Positions 25,991-35,590 of a stretch of 46,806 nucleotides of DNA are shown here, one piece after another (the stretch's first letter is position 1; each line of letters begins with the position of its first letter). The notes under the pieces were generated by a model. That model was not told the DNA's origin and searched no databases. It saw nothing but the letters and a program-made list of their open reading frames with translations. Location: positions 1 through 46,806 of the forward strand of contig WRIE01000021.1 in NCBI GenBank assembly GCA_009782875.1, given 5' to 3'. This stretch comes from Eubacteriaceae bacterium. Its GTDB lineage: Bacteria > Bacillota > Clostridia > Eubacteriales > Anaerofustaceae. Both the position numbers and the translations under genes were made by a program.

Positions 25991-27095
25991 CATTGGCAAT
26001 CATAGTTCATTGAAATATCCCATGTTCCTAACGCAACCTGCAAATTACAAAGGCACATTCAAAGGCTGTACAGATATCAAAATTGCCGATAAATAATGAA
26101 ATTCACCTAGTATCCTCAGCGCATAGGTTTGGTTCTATCACACGGAAGGGCGAACGCACTTTGACCACTTTGTCGCATTTCGTTTTCTGGTGGAAGTGAA
26201 TGCTCCATTCTTTCCGTTTTGGTTGTGCAATGCAGATGCGTACTTTTGACCGTACTGTTTGGCAAGGCCAGCGCCATCTACAAGATTTGTCCTCTGCGCT
26301 TGCCGCAGCCAGCCATCCCAAACGTTTACATAGGCACGCAACTTTATACTTGATTGTTTGTATCTAACAAAGTATAATCCATATAAAGACACATGCAGCA
26401 GCCAAACAAGTTTAGGAACGGAATGGTCTGAATAAGTCCGCCGTTTGGGCGAAAGCCCCGAAAAAATGTGTCTTGTTTTATTTTCAAATACGCATCGCAT
26501 ATAGAAACTTGCGTCGTTTTGGTTTTCCATATATCAAAGCCATCACATATTTCACACATTCCAAAAACTAAATGCAATTGAGTGGGCAGGCAATCCTCTT
26601 GGCACTTGTGTTTTGCCTCTACCCAAAACCTGATGTGGGCATGCTTTCTCAAATTCAAAGCTTTCTCAAATTCAAATATGTCTAACATGTTTTACACCTG
26701 TCATCATCAATAATCTCCCTCTTGCTGGTTGGATCAGCTGCTTAATAACATGCAGGATGTTGTCGTGTTACAATACAATAGGGAGAATAAGGGTAATACT
26801 GGTTATTGCCGCAAGTATGGATGGCTGCAAATGAGTGTTAATTGGTTAATTGTCGTACTTTATGGCATTTATTGCTACTACAATATTGATGTTGGGATGT
26901 AGTATGAAGCCTGTCATCCCAACAAAAACAAATTTGTCGGGCTTTCTGATTTTGGCGAAATAACTGTAGTCCTTGCCCTTCTGGACTTGCTGCAGGGATT
27001 CGCTCGACCGAAAAAAATTTGTCCAATTATTTACAACAAGACATGCTATTGTCGTGTTTGCTATGATATTATTTCCCATAAAAAGGATGGTTCAT
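25991..27095. other. Long stretch without a convincing gene
   Basis: Several overlapping minus-strand frames exist (26138-26530, 26344-26688, 26846-27079). None matches a family I know. The 114-residue one (26344-26688) has an AGGTG before its ATG, and its start overlaps a 16-base direct repeat (TTTCTCAAATTCAAA type, about 26645-26676). It has four Cys in two CxxC-like spacings but an unusual end. At most one short or decayed gene may lie here. Confidence 0.35.
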
Positions 27096-27539
27096 ATGAA
27101 TCAAGAAGTTATCGAAAAAGCAAATGAGATTATAAACGCTAAAACAGGCTACATCGGCGGCGGCATGGACGGGTATGCTACTCTTGCCCTTATTGACGAA
27201 AATGGTTATCCCACAGCATCAACGCTAACTATTGCAAAAGCCGACGGAATCAAGTGGCTTACTTTCTGCACTTCGCCTGATTCGAATAAGGCAAAGCGAA
27301 TCAGCAGTTGCAACCGAGCCAGTGTTTGTGTCAACTCCAATGAGTACAATATAACTCTTGTTGGGACTATTGAAGTCCTGGTTGACGAGGCATCCAGAAA
27401 AGACAACTGGCTTCCGGCTATGGAAGCTGAAGGCATGCATTGGAGCAGCTATGATGACCCCTCATTTTGCGTTTTGCGTTTTACAACCGAACGCTACAAC
27501 CTTTTTGTCGGCTATAATGAAGCAGCAGGCGCTATTTAG
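27096..27539 (+). CDS. Pyridoxamine 5'-phosphate oxidase-family flavoprotein
   Basis: The 147-residue protein resembles the general-stress/PNPOx-like split-barrel family: YATLALIDENGYPTASTLT near residues 25-45, then a WLTFCTSPDSNKAKRI strand-turn and a final VLRFTTERYNLFVG. Such proteins bind FMN or F420-like cofactors and often act as uncharacterised reductases. True PdxH activity is not implied. The frame opens earlier, but AAGGATGG sits ahead of the ATG at 27096. A small hairpin follows the gene. Confidence 0.8.
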   Translation: MNQEVIEKANEIINAKTGYIGGGMDGYATLALIDENGYPTASTLTIAKADGIKWLTFCTSPDSNKAKRISSCNRASVCVNSNEYNITLVGTIEVLVDEASRKDNWLPAMEAEGMHWSSYDDPSFCVLRFTTERYNLFVGYNEAAGAI

Positions 27540-27956
27540 TTTTAGAGGCACAAACCAAAGGTTCAAAAGAACAACCGGCTTCGGGCATTTATGAAAGCTG
27601 TTGGCTTGAACTGCAAGCCGTTGTTTAAAATCACATGTCAATCATCAATATTAAATGTGGATTATATTGCAAGTTTTAAAACATGCTAATGCAATAAAAT
27701 GGCTTCTAAAGCCATTTTATTGCATAGTTATTGCCATTTGCCTAGTGCGAAATAGAACGGCTTTTGCTTGGAAAAGAATACATAATTAATGCATCATTTT
27801 TTTCTAAAAAACATGCCTAATCCTGTTTTGATAAAAAATCAGTATCTCGAAAACCTGCCGCTTTTGCCGCAGCGGGCAAGCCCAGCGCGGGCCTGAGCAA
27901 GAATTAAACGTAAATTTTATGGTAATGTGATTTGTGCATCATTAGAGGTACGAACG
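27540..27956. other. Intergenic region with two hairpins
   Basis: After the flavoprotein gene there is GGCTTG/CAAGCC (27603-27619), followed by a T-poor GTTGTTT, a weak terminator candidate. Further on is a perfect 17-base-pair hairpin (27689-27725). No coding frame is credible. Confidence 0.45.
27689..27725. repeat. Perfect 17-bp inverted repeat, 3-base loop
   Basis: ATGCAATAAAATGGCTT (27689-27705) pairs perfectly with 27709-27725 over the loop CTA. No T-run follows on either strand. Like the 23740-23784 hairpin it has a perfect long stem and a 3-base loop, but the stem sequence is different. Confidence 0.7.
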
Positions 27957-28637
27957 ATGAATAACGAAATAACAAAAGCGCTCGAGGATCGTGGCGCTGG
28001 CATTATCCGCTTTGCAAGCCTTGAGGGATTGCCAAAAGAACAAACTTTAGGATTTCCAAATGCAGTCCTTTTTTGCATGCCATTATCCAAAGAGTACATA
28101 AACAATACAATCAGCAAAGGCTTCCAACTCGATTACAAAAATGACGAGTATCTAGCAAAAGAGGCGCAGGTAGAGGAGCTGGCTGACTGGCTTGCATCCT
28201 ATTTGGTGCAAAAAGGGTACAGCGCCCATTCCCAATCAGAAAAGAGCAACAAAAAGAGCGGGTATCTCGAAAGCGGATATAAGAATCCTAGCTTGCAGGA
28301 AGGAATCAGCATTTTGCCGCAAAAAACCATTGCCCGCATTGCAGGGCTGGGCTTTATCGGAAAAAACAACCTGCTAGTCACAGAAAGCTATGGCTGCGCG
28401 ATTACCATGTGCTCTGTGCTGACTAACGCTCCAGTGCGCCCTGGTTTGTTTGCTATCATTGATTCCAAATGCGGGTCTTGTGAAGAATGCGTTTTAGCCT
28501 GCCCTGCAAATGCGCTGTTAGGCAATGAATGGTCTATGGAAAGCGGGCGGGACAGCATTGTTGATGTATCAAAATGCTCGTGTCCGCTAAGATGCATGTT
28601 TTCTTGCCCCCATACGCTAGAATACGCTAACAGCTAA
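27957..28637 (+). CDS. QueG-like double [4Fe-4S] cluster protein
   Basis: The 226-residue protein resembles the cluster region of epoxyqueuosine reductase. It has GLGFIGKNNLLVTESYG, then CGSCEECVLACPANAL, and a later CSCPLRCMFSCP, the cysteine groups for two [4Fe-4S] clusters. QueG itself is about 370 residues and binds cobalamin; this protein is much shorter, so it is more likely a related redox protein of unknown substrate. AGAGG lies eight bases before the ATG at 27957. It is common to see such short relatives called epoxyqueuosine reductase without proof. Confidence 0.75.
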   Translation: MNNEITKALEDRGAGIIRFASLEGLPKEQTLGFPNAVLFCMPLSKEYINNTISKGFQLDYKNDEYLAKEAQVEELADWLASYLVQKGYSAHSQSEKSNKKSGYLESGYKNPSLQEGISILPQKTIARIAGLGFIGKNNLLVTESYGCAITMCSVLTNAPVRPGLFAIIDSKCGSCEECVLACPANALLGNEWSMESGRDSIVDVSKCSCPLRCMFSCPHTLEYANS

Positions 28638-28749
28638 ACCAGTGCCATTCGGATTTTTTCCCTTCATCGGCTAGGTTGTTGCTATGCCATGCCAACTGCC
28701 ATGCAGGCTAAGGTTTTCTTGGCTAAAATGATTGCTAGGGGGATTATAG

Positions 28750-29178
28750 ATGATCTACACTGAGCTGACCAAAAAGGCTATGATTATAGCCTTTAGTGCC
28801 CATAAAGAGCAGATCGACAAATCTGGGATGCCATATATCTACCATCCTATCCATCTCGCAGAGCAATTTGATACAGAGGATGAAATTATTGTTGCGCTTC
28901 TGCATGATGTTATTGAGGATACTATTATCACTCTGGAAGAGCTTTCAATCCAAGGTTTTTCAAAACAAACTATTGGCGCTCTCGCTCTTTTGACTCATGA
29001 TGATGGAATCGAATACATGGATTATATTGCAAACATAAAATCCAACTCCTTGGCGACAAAAGTCAAGCTTGCAGACTTGCGCCACAACAGCGATGCGACT
29101 CGCCTTGGTGGCATTGATAGCCGAGGGCTAGAGCGAATAAAAAAATATGAAGAAGCCTACGCTGTTTTATCCAATTGA
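28750..29178 (+). CDS. Small HD-domain (alarmone hydrolase-like) protein
   Basis: This 142-residue stand-alone HD protein resembles the hydrolase domain of RelA/SpoT and small alarmone hydrolases (Mesh1-like). The metal-site residues are visible: H35 in YHPIH, H52-D53 in ALLHDVIEDT, and D109 in VKLADLRHNSD. Residues E56 and D57 of the EDT motif follow. No synthetase, TGS or ACT domain is present. It may cleave (p)ppGpp or a different nucleotide; substrate is inferred. GGGGGA precedes the ATG. Confidence 0.75.
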   Translation: MIYTELTKKAMIIAFSAHKEQIDKSGMPYIYHPIHLAEQFDTEDEIIVALLHDVIEDTIITLEELSIQGFSKQTIGALALLTHDDGIEYMDYIANIKSNSLATKVKLADLRHNSDATRLGGIDSRGLERIKKYEEAYAVLSN

Positions 29179-29328
29179 GAACAAGTTTTCATGACGCAAA
29201 CAGCGCCACAAAAACTGTTTTGGACAACCAAACAGGCGCGTTGCTTAAAAAAGGCCACATAAAAGCATAAAAATATTTGCTTACTATCACACACATAAGT
29301 TGTGGAACTGATCCTTGCGTTCTTTGTC

Positions 29329-30156
29329 TTAAACTTGAAAATTGTTTTCAAATGCTTTGAACACACCTCTTTGCTTGGAGCGGTCTAACACCGCAAAGAC
29401 TGCCTTTTCAAAATGGCCAGAATACTCCGCTAGCAGCTCTTTCCACCATAAAGCAACTTTGTAAGGGTTGTTGCGAAAGACCCCGCACCCATATGCGCCC
29501 AAAACTATGCATTTTGCATTCTTTTTGGCAAAAATAGCAAGCGCGATCTTCATTCTCCGCCTCATTGCCTCATCCGCCATTCTTATATTTTCCCCTTTTT
29601 GGATGACTTGCCCCATATTGACAGCAGGAAGTGTCAATACTGACGCTTTTGCCGGCTTGGCAAGCAAATCTCCTGCCTCGTTTCTGAAGAAAACCACATC
29701 CGGCGACCATATTGCAGTGTCGGTATATACCATGCTTTTAAACGTCCGGTTGGTTGTGTAGTACTCTTCGTGCTTAATCTGGGAATCGTACAGGTTGCTG
29801 GCGATGGCAAGGCTCTCTTCCTGGGCAAGTGCTCCATTGAGAAACCCTCCTCCAGGATTTTTCGCGCTGGCAAAATTAAGCACTCCGATTCCGCCGCGAA
29901 ACTGGTCTTGGAGCTGTAGCAGCGCAGATAGTGTGCTCTCATCTGTGAGCTCGATAACCATCTTTACATGGCTTGGGGAAAATGATTGCTCAAGGCTGTC
30001 TGCCAGCCCTTGGGCAATTAGCTCGCTGCTATCCCTTGATCTGGCAATATCATCTCCAATATGGACAACCACTCCTTCAACTGTATACTCTCCATTGGAG
30101 ATTATTTGCAGTGTCTGGCCAGCCATAATTTTTCTATTGTTGCGCGCGTTGTCCAT
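29329..30156 (-). CDS. PARG-like macrodomain protein (TIGR02452 type)
   Basis: The protein has the bacterial poly(ADP-ribose) glycohydrolase pattern: NFASAKNPGGGFLNGALAQEESL, with the GGG...QEE signature whose two Glu are catalytic in this family, then SNLYD and a late CIVLGAYGCGVFRNNP. Such enzymes remove ADP-ribose chains or related ADP-ribosyl marks. The frame opens at 30231, but AAGGAAG is placed for the ATG at 30156, giving 275 residues. A TATAAT lies upstream on the minus strand near 30190. No ADP-ribosyltransferase partner is visible nearby. Confidence 0.85.
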   Translation of the reverse strand: MDNARNNRKIMAGQTLQIISNGEYTVEGVVVHIGDDIARSRDSSELIAQGLADSLEQSFSPSHVKMVIELTDESTLSALLQLQDQFRGGIGVLNFASAKNPGGGFLNGALAQEESLAIASNLYDSQIKHEEYYTTNRTFKSMVYTDTAIWSPDVVFFRNEAGDLLAKPAKASVLTLPAVNMGQVIQKGENIRMADEAMRRRMKIALAIFAKKNAKCIVLGAYGCGVFRNNPYKVALWWKELLAEYSGHFEKAVFAVLDRSKQRGVFKAFENNFQV

Positions 30157-30231
30157 ATCCACTTCCTTTCGGCTTTTGCCGCTATTGCAATTATATAGCA
30201 AAGACAAGAAGGCTGTAGCCAGCGACTGCAT

Positions 30232-30392
30232 AATTAATAATTCCTGTCAAGCGTTTTTAAAAAATCAGTTCGCAGCATTTATTAAATGGATATGGCGCTG
30301 CTGCCAGTCTATAATAATCCCGAAAGGCGCGACCAGCAATCATAAAAAAATTGTCTTTCCCACAATCTTAAAATCCGAAATGGATTCGCGCC
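30232..30392. other. Short intergenic region
   Basis: This stretch lies between the divergent macrodomain gene and the HEAT pseudogene. A TTGACA occurs on the minus strand near 30250 but without a properly spaced -10. Nothing else is clear. Confidence 0.3.
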
Positions 30393-31600
30393 TTGTTTAA
30401 AAAATTCGAGGATCGGCTATTAATGCTATGGGACAAAAACAAAAATAAACGCATTGGCCTGCTTTGGTCAAAATTGGACGAAAATAAAGAGCGCTTGAAT
30501 CAGATAATTTCAGCGTCTTTCCAAAAGTGTTTTACATTTTGGCAGAGAGCCATATACCCAAGCAAAACTACCCGCTGCATAACTACTACTCAAAGCTCTT
30601 GGCAAAATGTCCTTTTATGATATTGCGCAGGCAGACAGGCAAGTGCGCACTGCTGCTTCCACGCAATGGCCCATTCCATTAATTGGCGCATGCTTCCAAT
30701 CGACAGCTTTCTGGCCCCCAAATGGGCACTGAGGAGATTCGAGCTGTTGTTGTTTTTGCGTCTTTCAACCCAAACGGGTTTATTCGTGAGCGCGCCGTCA
30801 AATTTATGAAAGAATGCCGCAACACATTGCCTTTTGCGGTCTTGAGGCAAAACGATTGGGTTTTTGAAGTAAGGGGTGCCGCGTTAGAGTGCGCATGCTA
30901 TCGTTTATGCAAACTTGCCGCTGGGGAGCTTGTTTCGGCTTTGGACACCAGCAGCATAGCCAGGGAAAATGCCCTTTTTTATATTGGCACAACTACCCAA
31001 AGCGACTTTAGCTATCGCTCTTTCAATATATCAAAAATGAAGGAGCGCACTTATCCAGCAGTTTAAGGGCTGGGGGAAACTGGCGCCACAGAAGATGCTG
31101 CCCTCATCAAAAAATATTCATGGACTGGGGCTCCCAAGTTGGCGAGGGCAGCGATGGTTAGCTTGATGCGCCTTGACAGCAAAATTATGTGGATACAATA
31201 ACCATGATGCTTGGTGATGGCAATAGCGGGATTGCCAAAACTACCAGGAATTTGGCTAAAAACTGCCCATATGTTGATTATGGGAGAGTGCTAGGGATTT
31301 ATCGCTCCAGCGCAAATGAAATACAAAAATAAAGTGTTTCCCAGTGCTGCTGTCTGCAGGCAAATGGCAACGGCGGCATTCATCCTTAAAGCTTTTGATG
31401 CCAAATGCTGCTGGATACAAAGCACTGCTGTGGCAGCCCTAAACAAGTTGATTGACGATTATAACAAGTCATATGCAGAATTGGCCCCAGACAGAAAAGA
31501 AGAGTTCACCAAAACAATCAACCATTTGGGCAAAAGGTTGCCTGCACACGCAGAACGGGATTTGAGAGGCAGCCAATCCAATACTAAACGGGAGTCTTAG
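30393..31600 (+). pseudogene. Decayed HEAT-repeat protein gene
   Basis: Pieces of one protein are spread over different frames with stops between. They include a start-like piece (FEDRLLMLWDKNKNK), then NGFIRERAVKFM and LPFAVLRQNDWVFEVRGAAL (a HEAT helix pair), then GETGATEDAALIKKY and GAPKLARAAMVSLMRLD after an in-frame TAA (31064-31066). After a frameshift near 31190 come MMLGDGNSGIAKTTRNLAKN and finally LIDDYNKSYAELAPDRKEEF. The repeated D-W/G-x-x-x-V/I-R-x-x-A pattern supports HEAT repeats. At least two stops and two frameshifts mean it cannot make a full protein. Confidence 0.6.
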
Positions 31601-31712
31601 CCCTTGCATAATCAAGAGTTATTGCCAAAGAGCCTCAATCTCCAGCTTTTGCGGTTTGGCATTGCAGGCGTGCGAGCAAAGCTAAAACCAGGGCTGGAAG
31701 ATAATACAGCAT

Positions 31713-31748
31713 GCAAAAAGGCATTTGCCGTTTTTTAGCAAATGCCTT
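31713..31748 (-). terminator. Terminator of the lipoprotein operon
   Basis: The arms AAGGCATTTGC (31719-31729) and GCAAATGCCTT (31738-31748) pair perfectly over 11 bases. On the minus strand the stem is followed by TTTTT. It lies 84 bases after the stop of the five-repeat lipoprotein gene and ends the operon. Confidence 0.8.
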
Positions 31749-31831
31749 CTGTTGCGATAGCAGTGAATATGGTTGTTTTTCGCTCTACCGGCTTATCCCA
31801 TACAGCTTTATCTCTTTTTTGCCATATGCAA

Positions 31832-34582
31832 TCATTGTCTAAAGCTGATGTAGATTTCGCTGGTTTCTTTATTGTTACGGTCTTCGATAGTTACATCGAA
31901 CCTCTTGCCGTTTATTATAACCCGCTTTTCCAAAGACCAAGCATCTGAATATGAATATTCAGGAGCTTTAAAACCTGCTGATTTTAATACCGTGGCATAA
32001 GCTTCAAGGTCAGCACCAACAAGCTTTATCCTTGCCGAGTAGCTGCCCCAGCTTGCAATGTTTGAGTCAAATTCATCGATGTCGATGCTTCCAGCGATAG
32101 CAGTATTTTTTGGCTCCGGAATCCCTGCGGTTGTCCAAATCGCCGGCCATTCTCCATCTTCGCAATACTCGAACCGTATTAGTATCTCAGCTAGTTCGCT
32201 GTTTTCCCTTGGCTCCACCAGGACTCTAAAAAGCTTCCTTTCAATGCGCAGATATGCAACAAGGCCAGATTCCTCCCAAGTGTCACCAGGCAATTTGAAG
32301 CCCAAGGAGACCAACTTGGCTGAATAACGCTGCAAGCCCGGCTTGCCTACGCCTAAAAACTTGATGTACTGGTAGCTGGAGTTGCTATAGCCGTTTGATA
32401 TCTCTTCACGCCATTCATCAAGGTTTATCGCGCCCACTATTGTGATATTGCCATCTGGCGGCGGCAAGCCGCCTGATCTCCAAATAGCAGGCCACACCCC
32501 GTCCTCATGGTAGTTGAAGATATATCTGAATTCGGCTAACTCGCTGTTTTCTTGCCTGTTAATTTCCACACGCAAAAGCTTGTTGTCAACACGCGCATAT
32601 TTGTAATAGCTTGGATGCGAGCTCCAGCTATCCTCTATCTCTGTGTAACCCAAACCACCAAGTTTTTCATAGTATTTGCCAATATCTGCTTCGTTTAGCC
32701 CTAGGAATTTCACTGTTTGGTAAGAGCTTCTGCTGTAGCCGCCGGACAAGTCCTCTGCCCACCCGTCCAAATCGATCGCGCCGATAATAGCTTTGTAGCC
32801 GTCAGGGGGAGCAACGGAGCCATTCTGCCATGAGACAGGCCACACACCAGGTTTCTCGAAGTTGAATATATACCTGATCTCGGCAATATCTTCGTTGTCC
32901 ATCACTCTCACTTCAACACGCGCCATAGCGCCTTCGAAGTTTAGATAAGCATAAACTTTTGTAGCATCATCCCAGCTGTCTTCGATTTTCTCAAAACCGG
33001 AAGACAACAACTTGTCTATATATCTGCCAGCTTGCTCTATGGTGATGCCTAAAAATTTGGCATATACATGCTCGGAGCTATACCCTGCCATGTTCTCTGT
33101 CCAGCTGTCTATATCAATTTTTCCAGCTATGGCTTCGTAGCCCTCTGGAGGGGCGAGCCCTGCGTTGGTCCATATCGCCGGCCAAACGCCATCCTCCACA
33201 TATGAGAAGTCATAGTTGAATGATGCCAGCTCGCCCATAAGTTTGTTTGCCCTGATCCTGCAAAGGTAAAGCTGGCCGCTAATCCGGCAGTATTTTATAT
33301 AGTCCCAATCATCACTGGAGTACTGGGGTTTTTTAAATCCTGCTTGGATGAGCTTTGTGGCATATGCTCCAACGCCGCTTTCGCCCATGCCATCAAAAAT
33401 GACTGTCTCGTAAATGCCTTCGCCCTGCCCTGTTTGGCTGTCTACAATTCCGACAATAACCGCATTGGCAGGCGCGGGAATGCCAGCATTTGCCCAAGAG
33501 GCTGGCCATGCGCCCTCTTGGTGCTTGGTTGACTCAAAGACAATAGTATCCCCTGAAGTCCCGCTGCCCCTTCCGTTGCTGGCTTTTAGCTTGAACATGC
33601 CTTTTCTTGCTTCATATGAAATGTAGGTTGTGTCAGCGTCTACAGTGAAATCCTCAACCCACCAGCTGCTGTCCTTAAGCAACTGGGCATATTGGATGGC
33701 CTCTTGGAGCGCTTCGCACTTGTCTGCCACCACAGTGACAGTTTTGAATTCGGGTTTGATGTTTGGATCATACCCGCTATAGCTCAAACTGGCTTCACGC
33801 AGCCTTCCGGCTCCTTTGTATTCCGGCATGTCTTTTGACAGCGCCCTTGAGGGCCATGATACTGGCGGAATCTCGTGTTGCGGGATTGGCACGTTATGGC
33901 TGACATCCCTGAGATTCCAGAACAAATCCATATCCTCGTTTTCATCCCTAAGCCTTATGCGGTTCTTGTCCACAAACTCAAATTCCGGATAAAAATCGCT
34001 TTTCATGCTAGCGTTTGTGGTGTTTTGGCGCAACTGGTCCATGCTCACGGAACGGGTGTCTTTATGGTACCAATCATCATCGAAATTGGTCCGGTTGATG
34101 GCGACGACATGGAAAAACTCGATGACGCCGCCTTTTACTTTATACTCTCCCACTAATGTGTCCATATATGTGTAGGAGTAAGTTGTGTTGTATGTCCAAT
34201 ACCCATAGTAATAGTAATCTCCCGACCAATAGCCGTTGTGGTAGGTTGAGTTCAGATGGGAATGGGTAACCATTACGTTTTTATAAAACCACCCGTCGTC
34301 AGAAAACCCGTATTCTGTGTTGATGCTTGAGCGGATTCCCTGCCATTTTCCTACCAAGGCAGTTGTCGATATCCCGTCACTTGGAGAAGCCTTGGCTTGC
34401 AAGCGCTTTGGCGTATCGATTAGCTTGCCGTCGCCAAACAGCTCGTAAGTCGAGTAGTAAGCACTGGCTTTGTCTTCTTCTGTTTTCAACATGCTTTCGT
34501 TTTGCGAGCATCCAGGAAGGCATGCAAGGATGATAGCCGCAGCGCTTGCCCAAATTGCAATGCGCTTGGCATTAGAGCCCAT
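31832..34582 (-). CDS. Large lipoprotein with five WP-module repeats
   Basis: The product (916 residues from the ATG at 34582) has a lipobox, ILACLPGC, with the lipid-modified Cys at residue 25. The first 300 residues hold a domain with many Tyr. The C-terminal two thirds consist of five repeats of about 105-115 residues. Each opens with a WPAxWxxxGxxxPP-like motif (WPASWANAG, WPAIWTNAG, WPVSWQNGS, WPAIWRSGG, WPAIWTTAG) and has a later Y-x-x-x-L-x-x-x-G-F element. I know no function for this module. It overlaps the previous gene by 11 bases. The frame extends further upstream, but only this start gives a signal peptide. Confidence 0.85.
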   Translation of the reverse strand: MGSNAKRIAIWASAAAIILACLPGCSQNESMLKTEEDKASAYYSTYELFGDGKLIDTPKRLQAKASPSDGISTTALVGKWQGIRSSINTEYGFSDDGWFYKNVMVTHSHLNSTYHNGYWSGDYYYYGYWTYNTTYSYTYMDTLVGEYKVKGGVIEFFHVVAINRTNFDDDWYHKDTRSVSMDQLRQNTTNASMKSDFYPEFEFVDKNRIRLRDENEDMDLFWNLRDVSHNVPIPQHEIPPVSWPSRALSKDMPEYKGAGRLREASLSYSGYDPNIKPEFKTVTVVADKCEALQEAIQYAQLLKDSSWWVEDFTVDADTTYISYEARKGMFKLKASNGRGSGTSGDTIVFESTKHQEGAWPASWANAGIPAPANAVIVGIVDSQTGQGEGIYETVIFDGMGESGVGAYATKLIQAGFKKPQYSSDDWDYIKYCRISGQLYLCRIRANKLMGELASFNYDFSYVEDGVWPAIWTNAGLAPPEGYEAIAGKIDIDSWTENMAGYSSEHVYAKFLGITIEQAGRYIDKLLSSGFEKIEDSWDDATKVYAYLNFEGAMARVEVRVMDNEDIAEIRYIFNFEKPGVWPVSWQNGSVAPPDGYKAIIGAIDLDGWAEDLSGGYSRSSYQTVKFLGLNEADIGKYYEKLGGLGYTEIEDSWSSHPSYYKYARVDNKLLRVEINRQENSELAEFRYIFNYHEDGVWPAIWRSGGLPPPDGNITIVGAINLDEWREEISNGYSNSSYQYIKFLGVGKPGLQRYSAKLVSLGFKLPGDTWEESGLVAYLRIERKLFRVLVEPRENSELAEILIRFEYCEDGEWPAIWTTAGIPEPKNTAIAGSIDIDEFDSNIASWGSYSARIKLVGADLEAYATVLKSAGFKAPEYSYSDAWSLEKRVIINGKRFDVTIEDRNNKETSEIYISFRQ

Positions 34583-35456
34583 AGTCTTCCATGAAGAATA
34601 ATCCCAGGTAGAGTGTACTGGCTTCTTCCTGTGATTCTTCATTGAACATAAACATAAGAGACCAAGTTCCGTCCTTGCCCTTGTATGAGCCTTTAAGCTC
34701 CAGGTCTCTGGCTGCGTCCAGTGTCCAGCCGGCAGCAACGAGTTGCTGTTTGTAGTTTTCGGCGGCTTCCATTGAAGTGCCAGAGATCAGGAATGAGAAA
34801 AAATCAAATTCTTCATCTTCATCCACTAGCTCAAGATCCCCATCGGGATAAACCGGGATATCCACAGGGAGGTTTTCAGGCCAGTCGTATTTGGCGTACA
34901 AAGCCTCAAGGTCGTTATCAGAATTGCTGATATATATGCCTGTGCCGTAGCCTTCGTAGTAGGACAAGCCGATTGACCAATTGCCCTTTATGGCAAATAC
35001 GTAATAATCCTCGTTTTCCTCATCCGGGTCGATAAAACTCCACCCGTCAGCCTCAATGGTTTTAAGATATTCATCATAAGACTCTTTGCTGGTGTCTGCT
35101 ATGAAAATCAGCAGGTCTCTGCCCTCAAAAAGGCGCTCTGCATACACTACATTTCCATCCGGGTATTTGGGATGCCCTTGCGGGAAGTCAGGCGCAGGCC
35201 ATCCAAGCCTCATTGTTTGACCGCTTTCAATTGCGTTGATCGCGGCTGAAAAATCTATTGCCACCCGTTCAATATTTGCCAAGTTTTCCGCATCAGAGCC
35301 GCCATCGCCTTTGTTGGGCGACACATTCCCCAAATTGCCTTGTGATGGCCCGCAGCTTGCCAGCGAACATACCAATGCAAATGACAATATGGCCGATATT
35401 ATTTTTTTAATCAAATTCTTGGCGCGAGTTGCCCCCGCGTGCAAAGCGGTGGGCAC
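34572..35456 (-). CDS. WP-module lipoprotein
   Basis: The protein (about 294 residues) has a lipobox, CSLASC, with Cys at about residue 35 after a hydrophobic stretch and a KK pair. I start it at GTG 35456 because a perfect AGGAGG lies nine bases before it; an upstream frame to 35483 lacks a site. Two related modules follow: one with LGWPAPDFPQ and a later YLKTIEADGW, the second with YDWPENLPVDIP and YKQQLVAAGW. These resemble the repeated module of the next gene (WP start, then Y-x-x-L-x-x-x-G-W/F), suggesting a shared partner. The middle is very acidic (DEENED, DEDEEFD). Function unknown. Confidence 0.85.
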   Translation of the reverse strand: MPTALHAGATRAKNLIKKIISAILSFALVCSLASCGPSQGNLGNVSPNKGDGGSDAENLANIERVAIDFSAAINAIESGQTMRLGWPAPDFPQGHPKYPDGNVVYAERLFEGRDLLIFIADTSKESYDEYLKTIEADGWSFIDPDEENEDYYVFAIKGNWSIGLSYYEGYGTGIYISNSDNDLEALYAKYDWPENLPVDIPVYPDGDLELVDEDEEFDFFSFLISGTSMEAAENYKQQLVAAGWTLDAARDLELKGSYKGKDGTWSLMFMFNEESQEEASTLYLGLFFMEDYGL

Positions 35457-35590
35457 AAAGCGCCACCTCCTTTGTAAAGTCAAGTTTAGGACTTATGCTT
35501 GGAACACCTATATCCAAGCTTCTGCCCACTAGCTTAAATCCACACTTCCTGATGTTGCCTGGAGCGTTTTTTTGCGATTTCGCAAGTTGT

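Noticed and set aside
26138..26688. Two overlapping minus-strand frames (130 and 114 residues)
   Set aside because: They overlap in different frames, match no family I know and have unusual composition. Only mentioned as a possible decayed gene.
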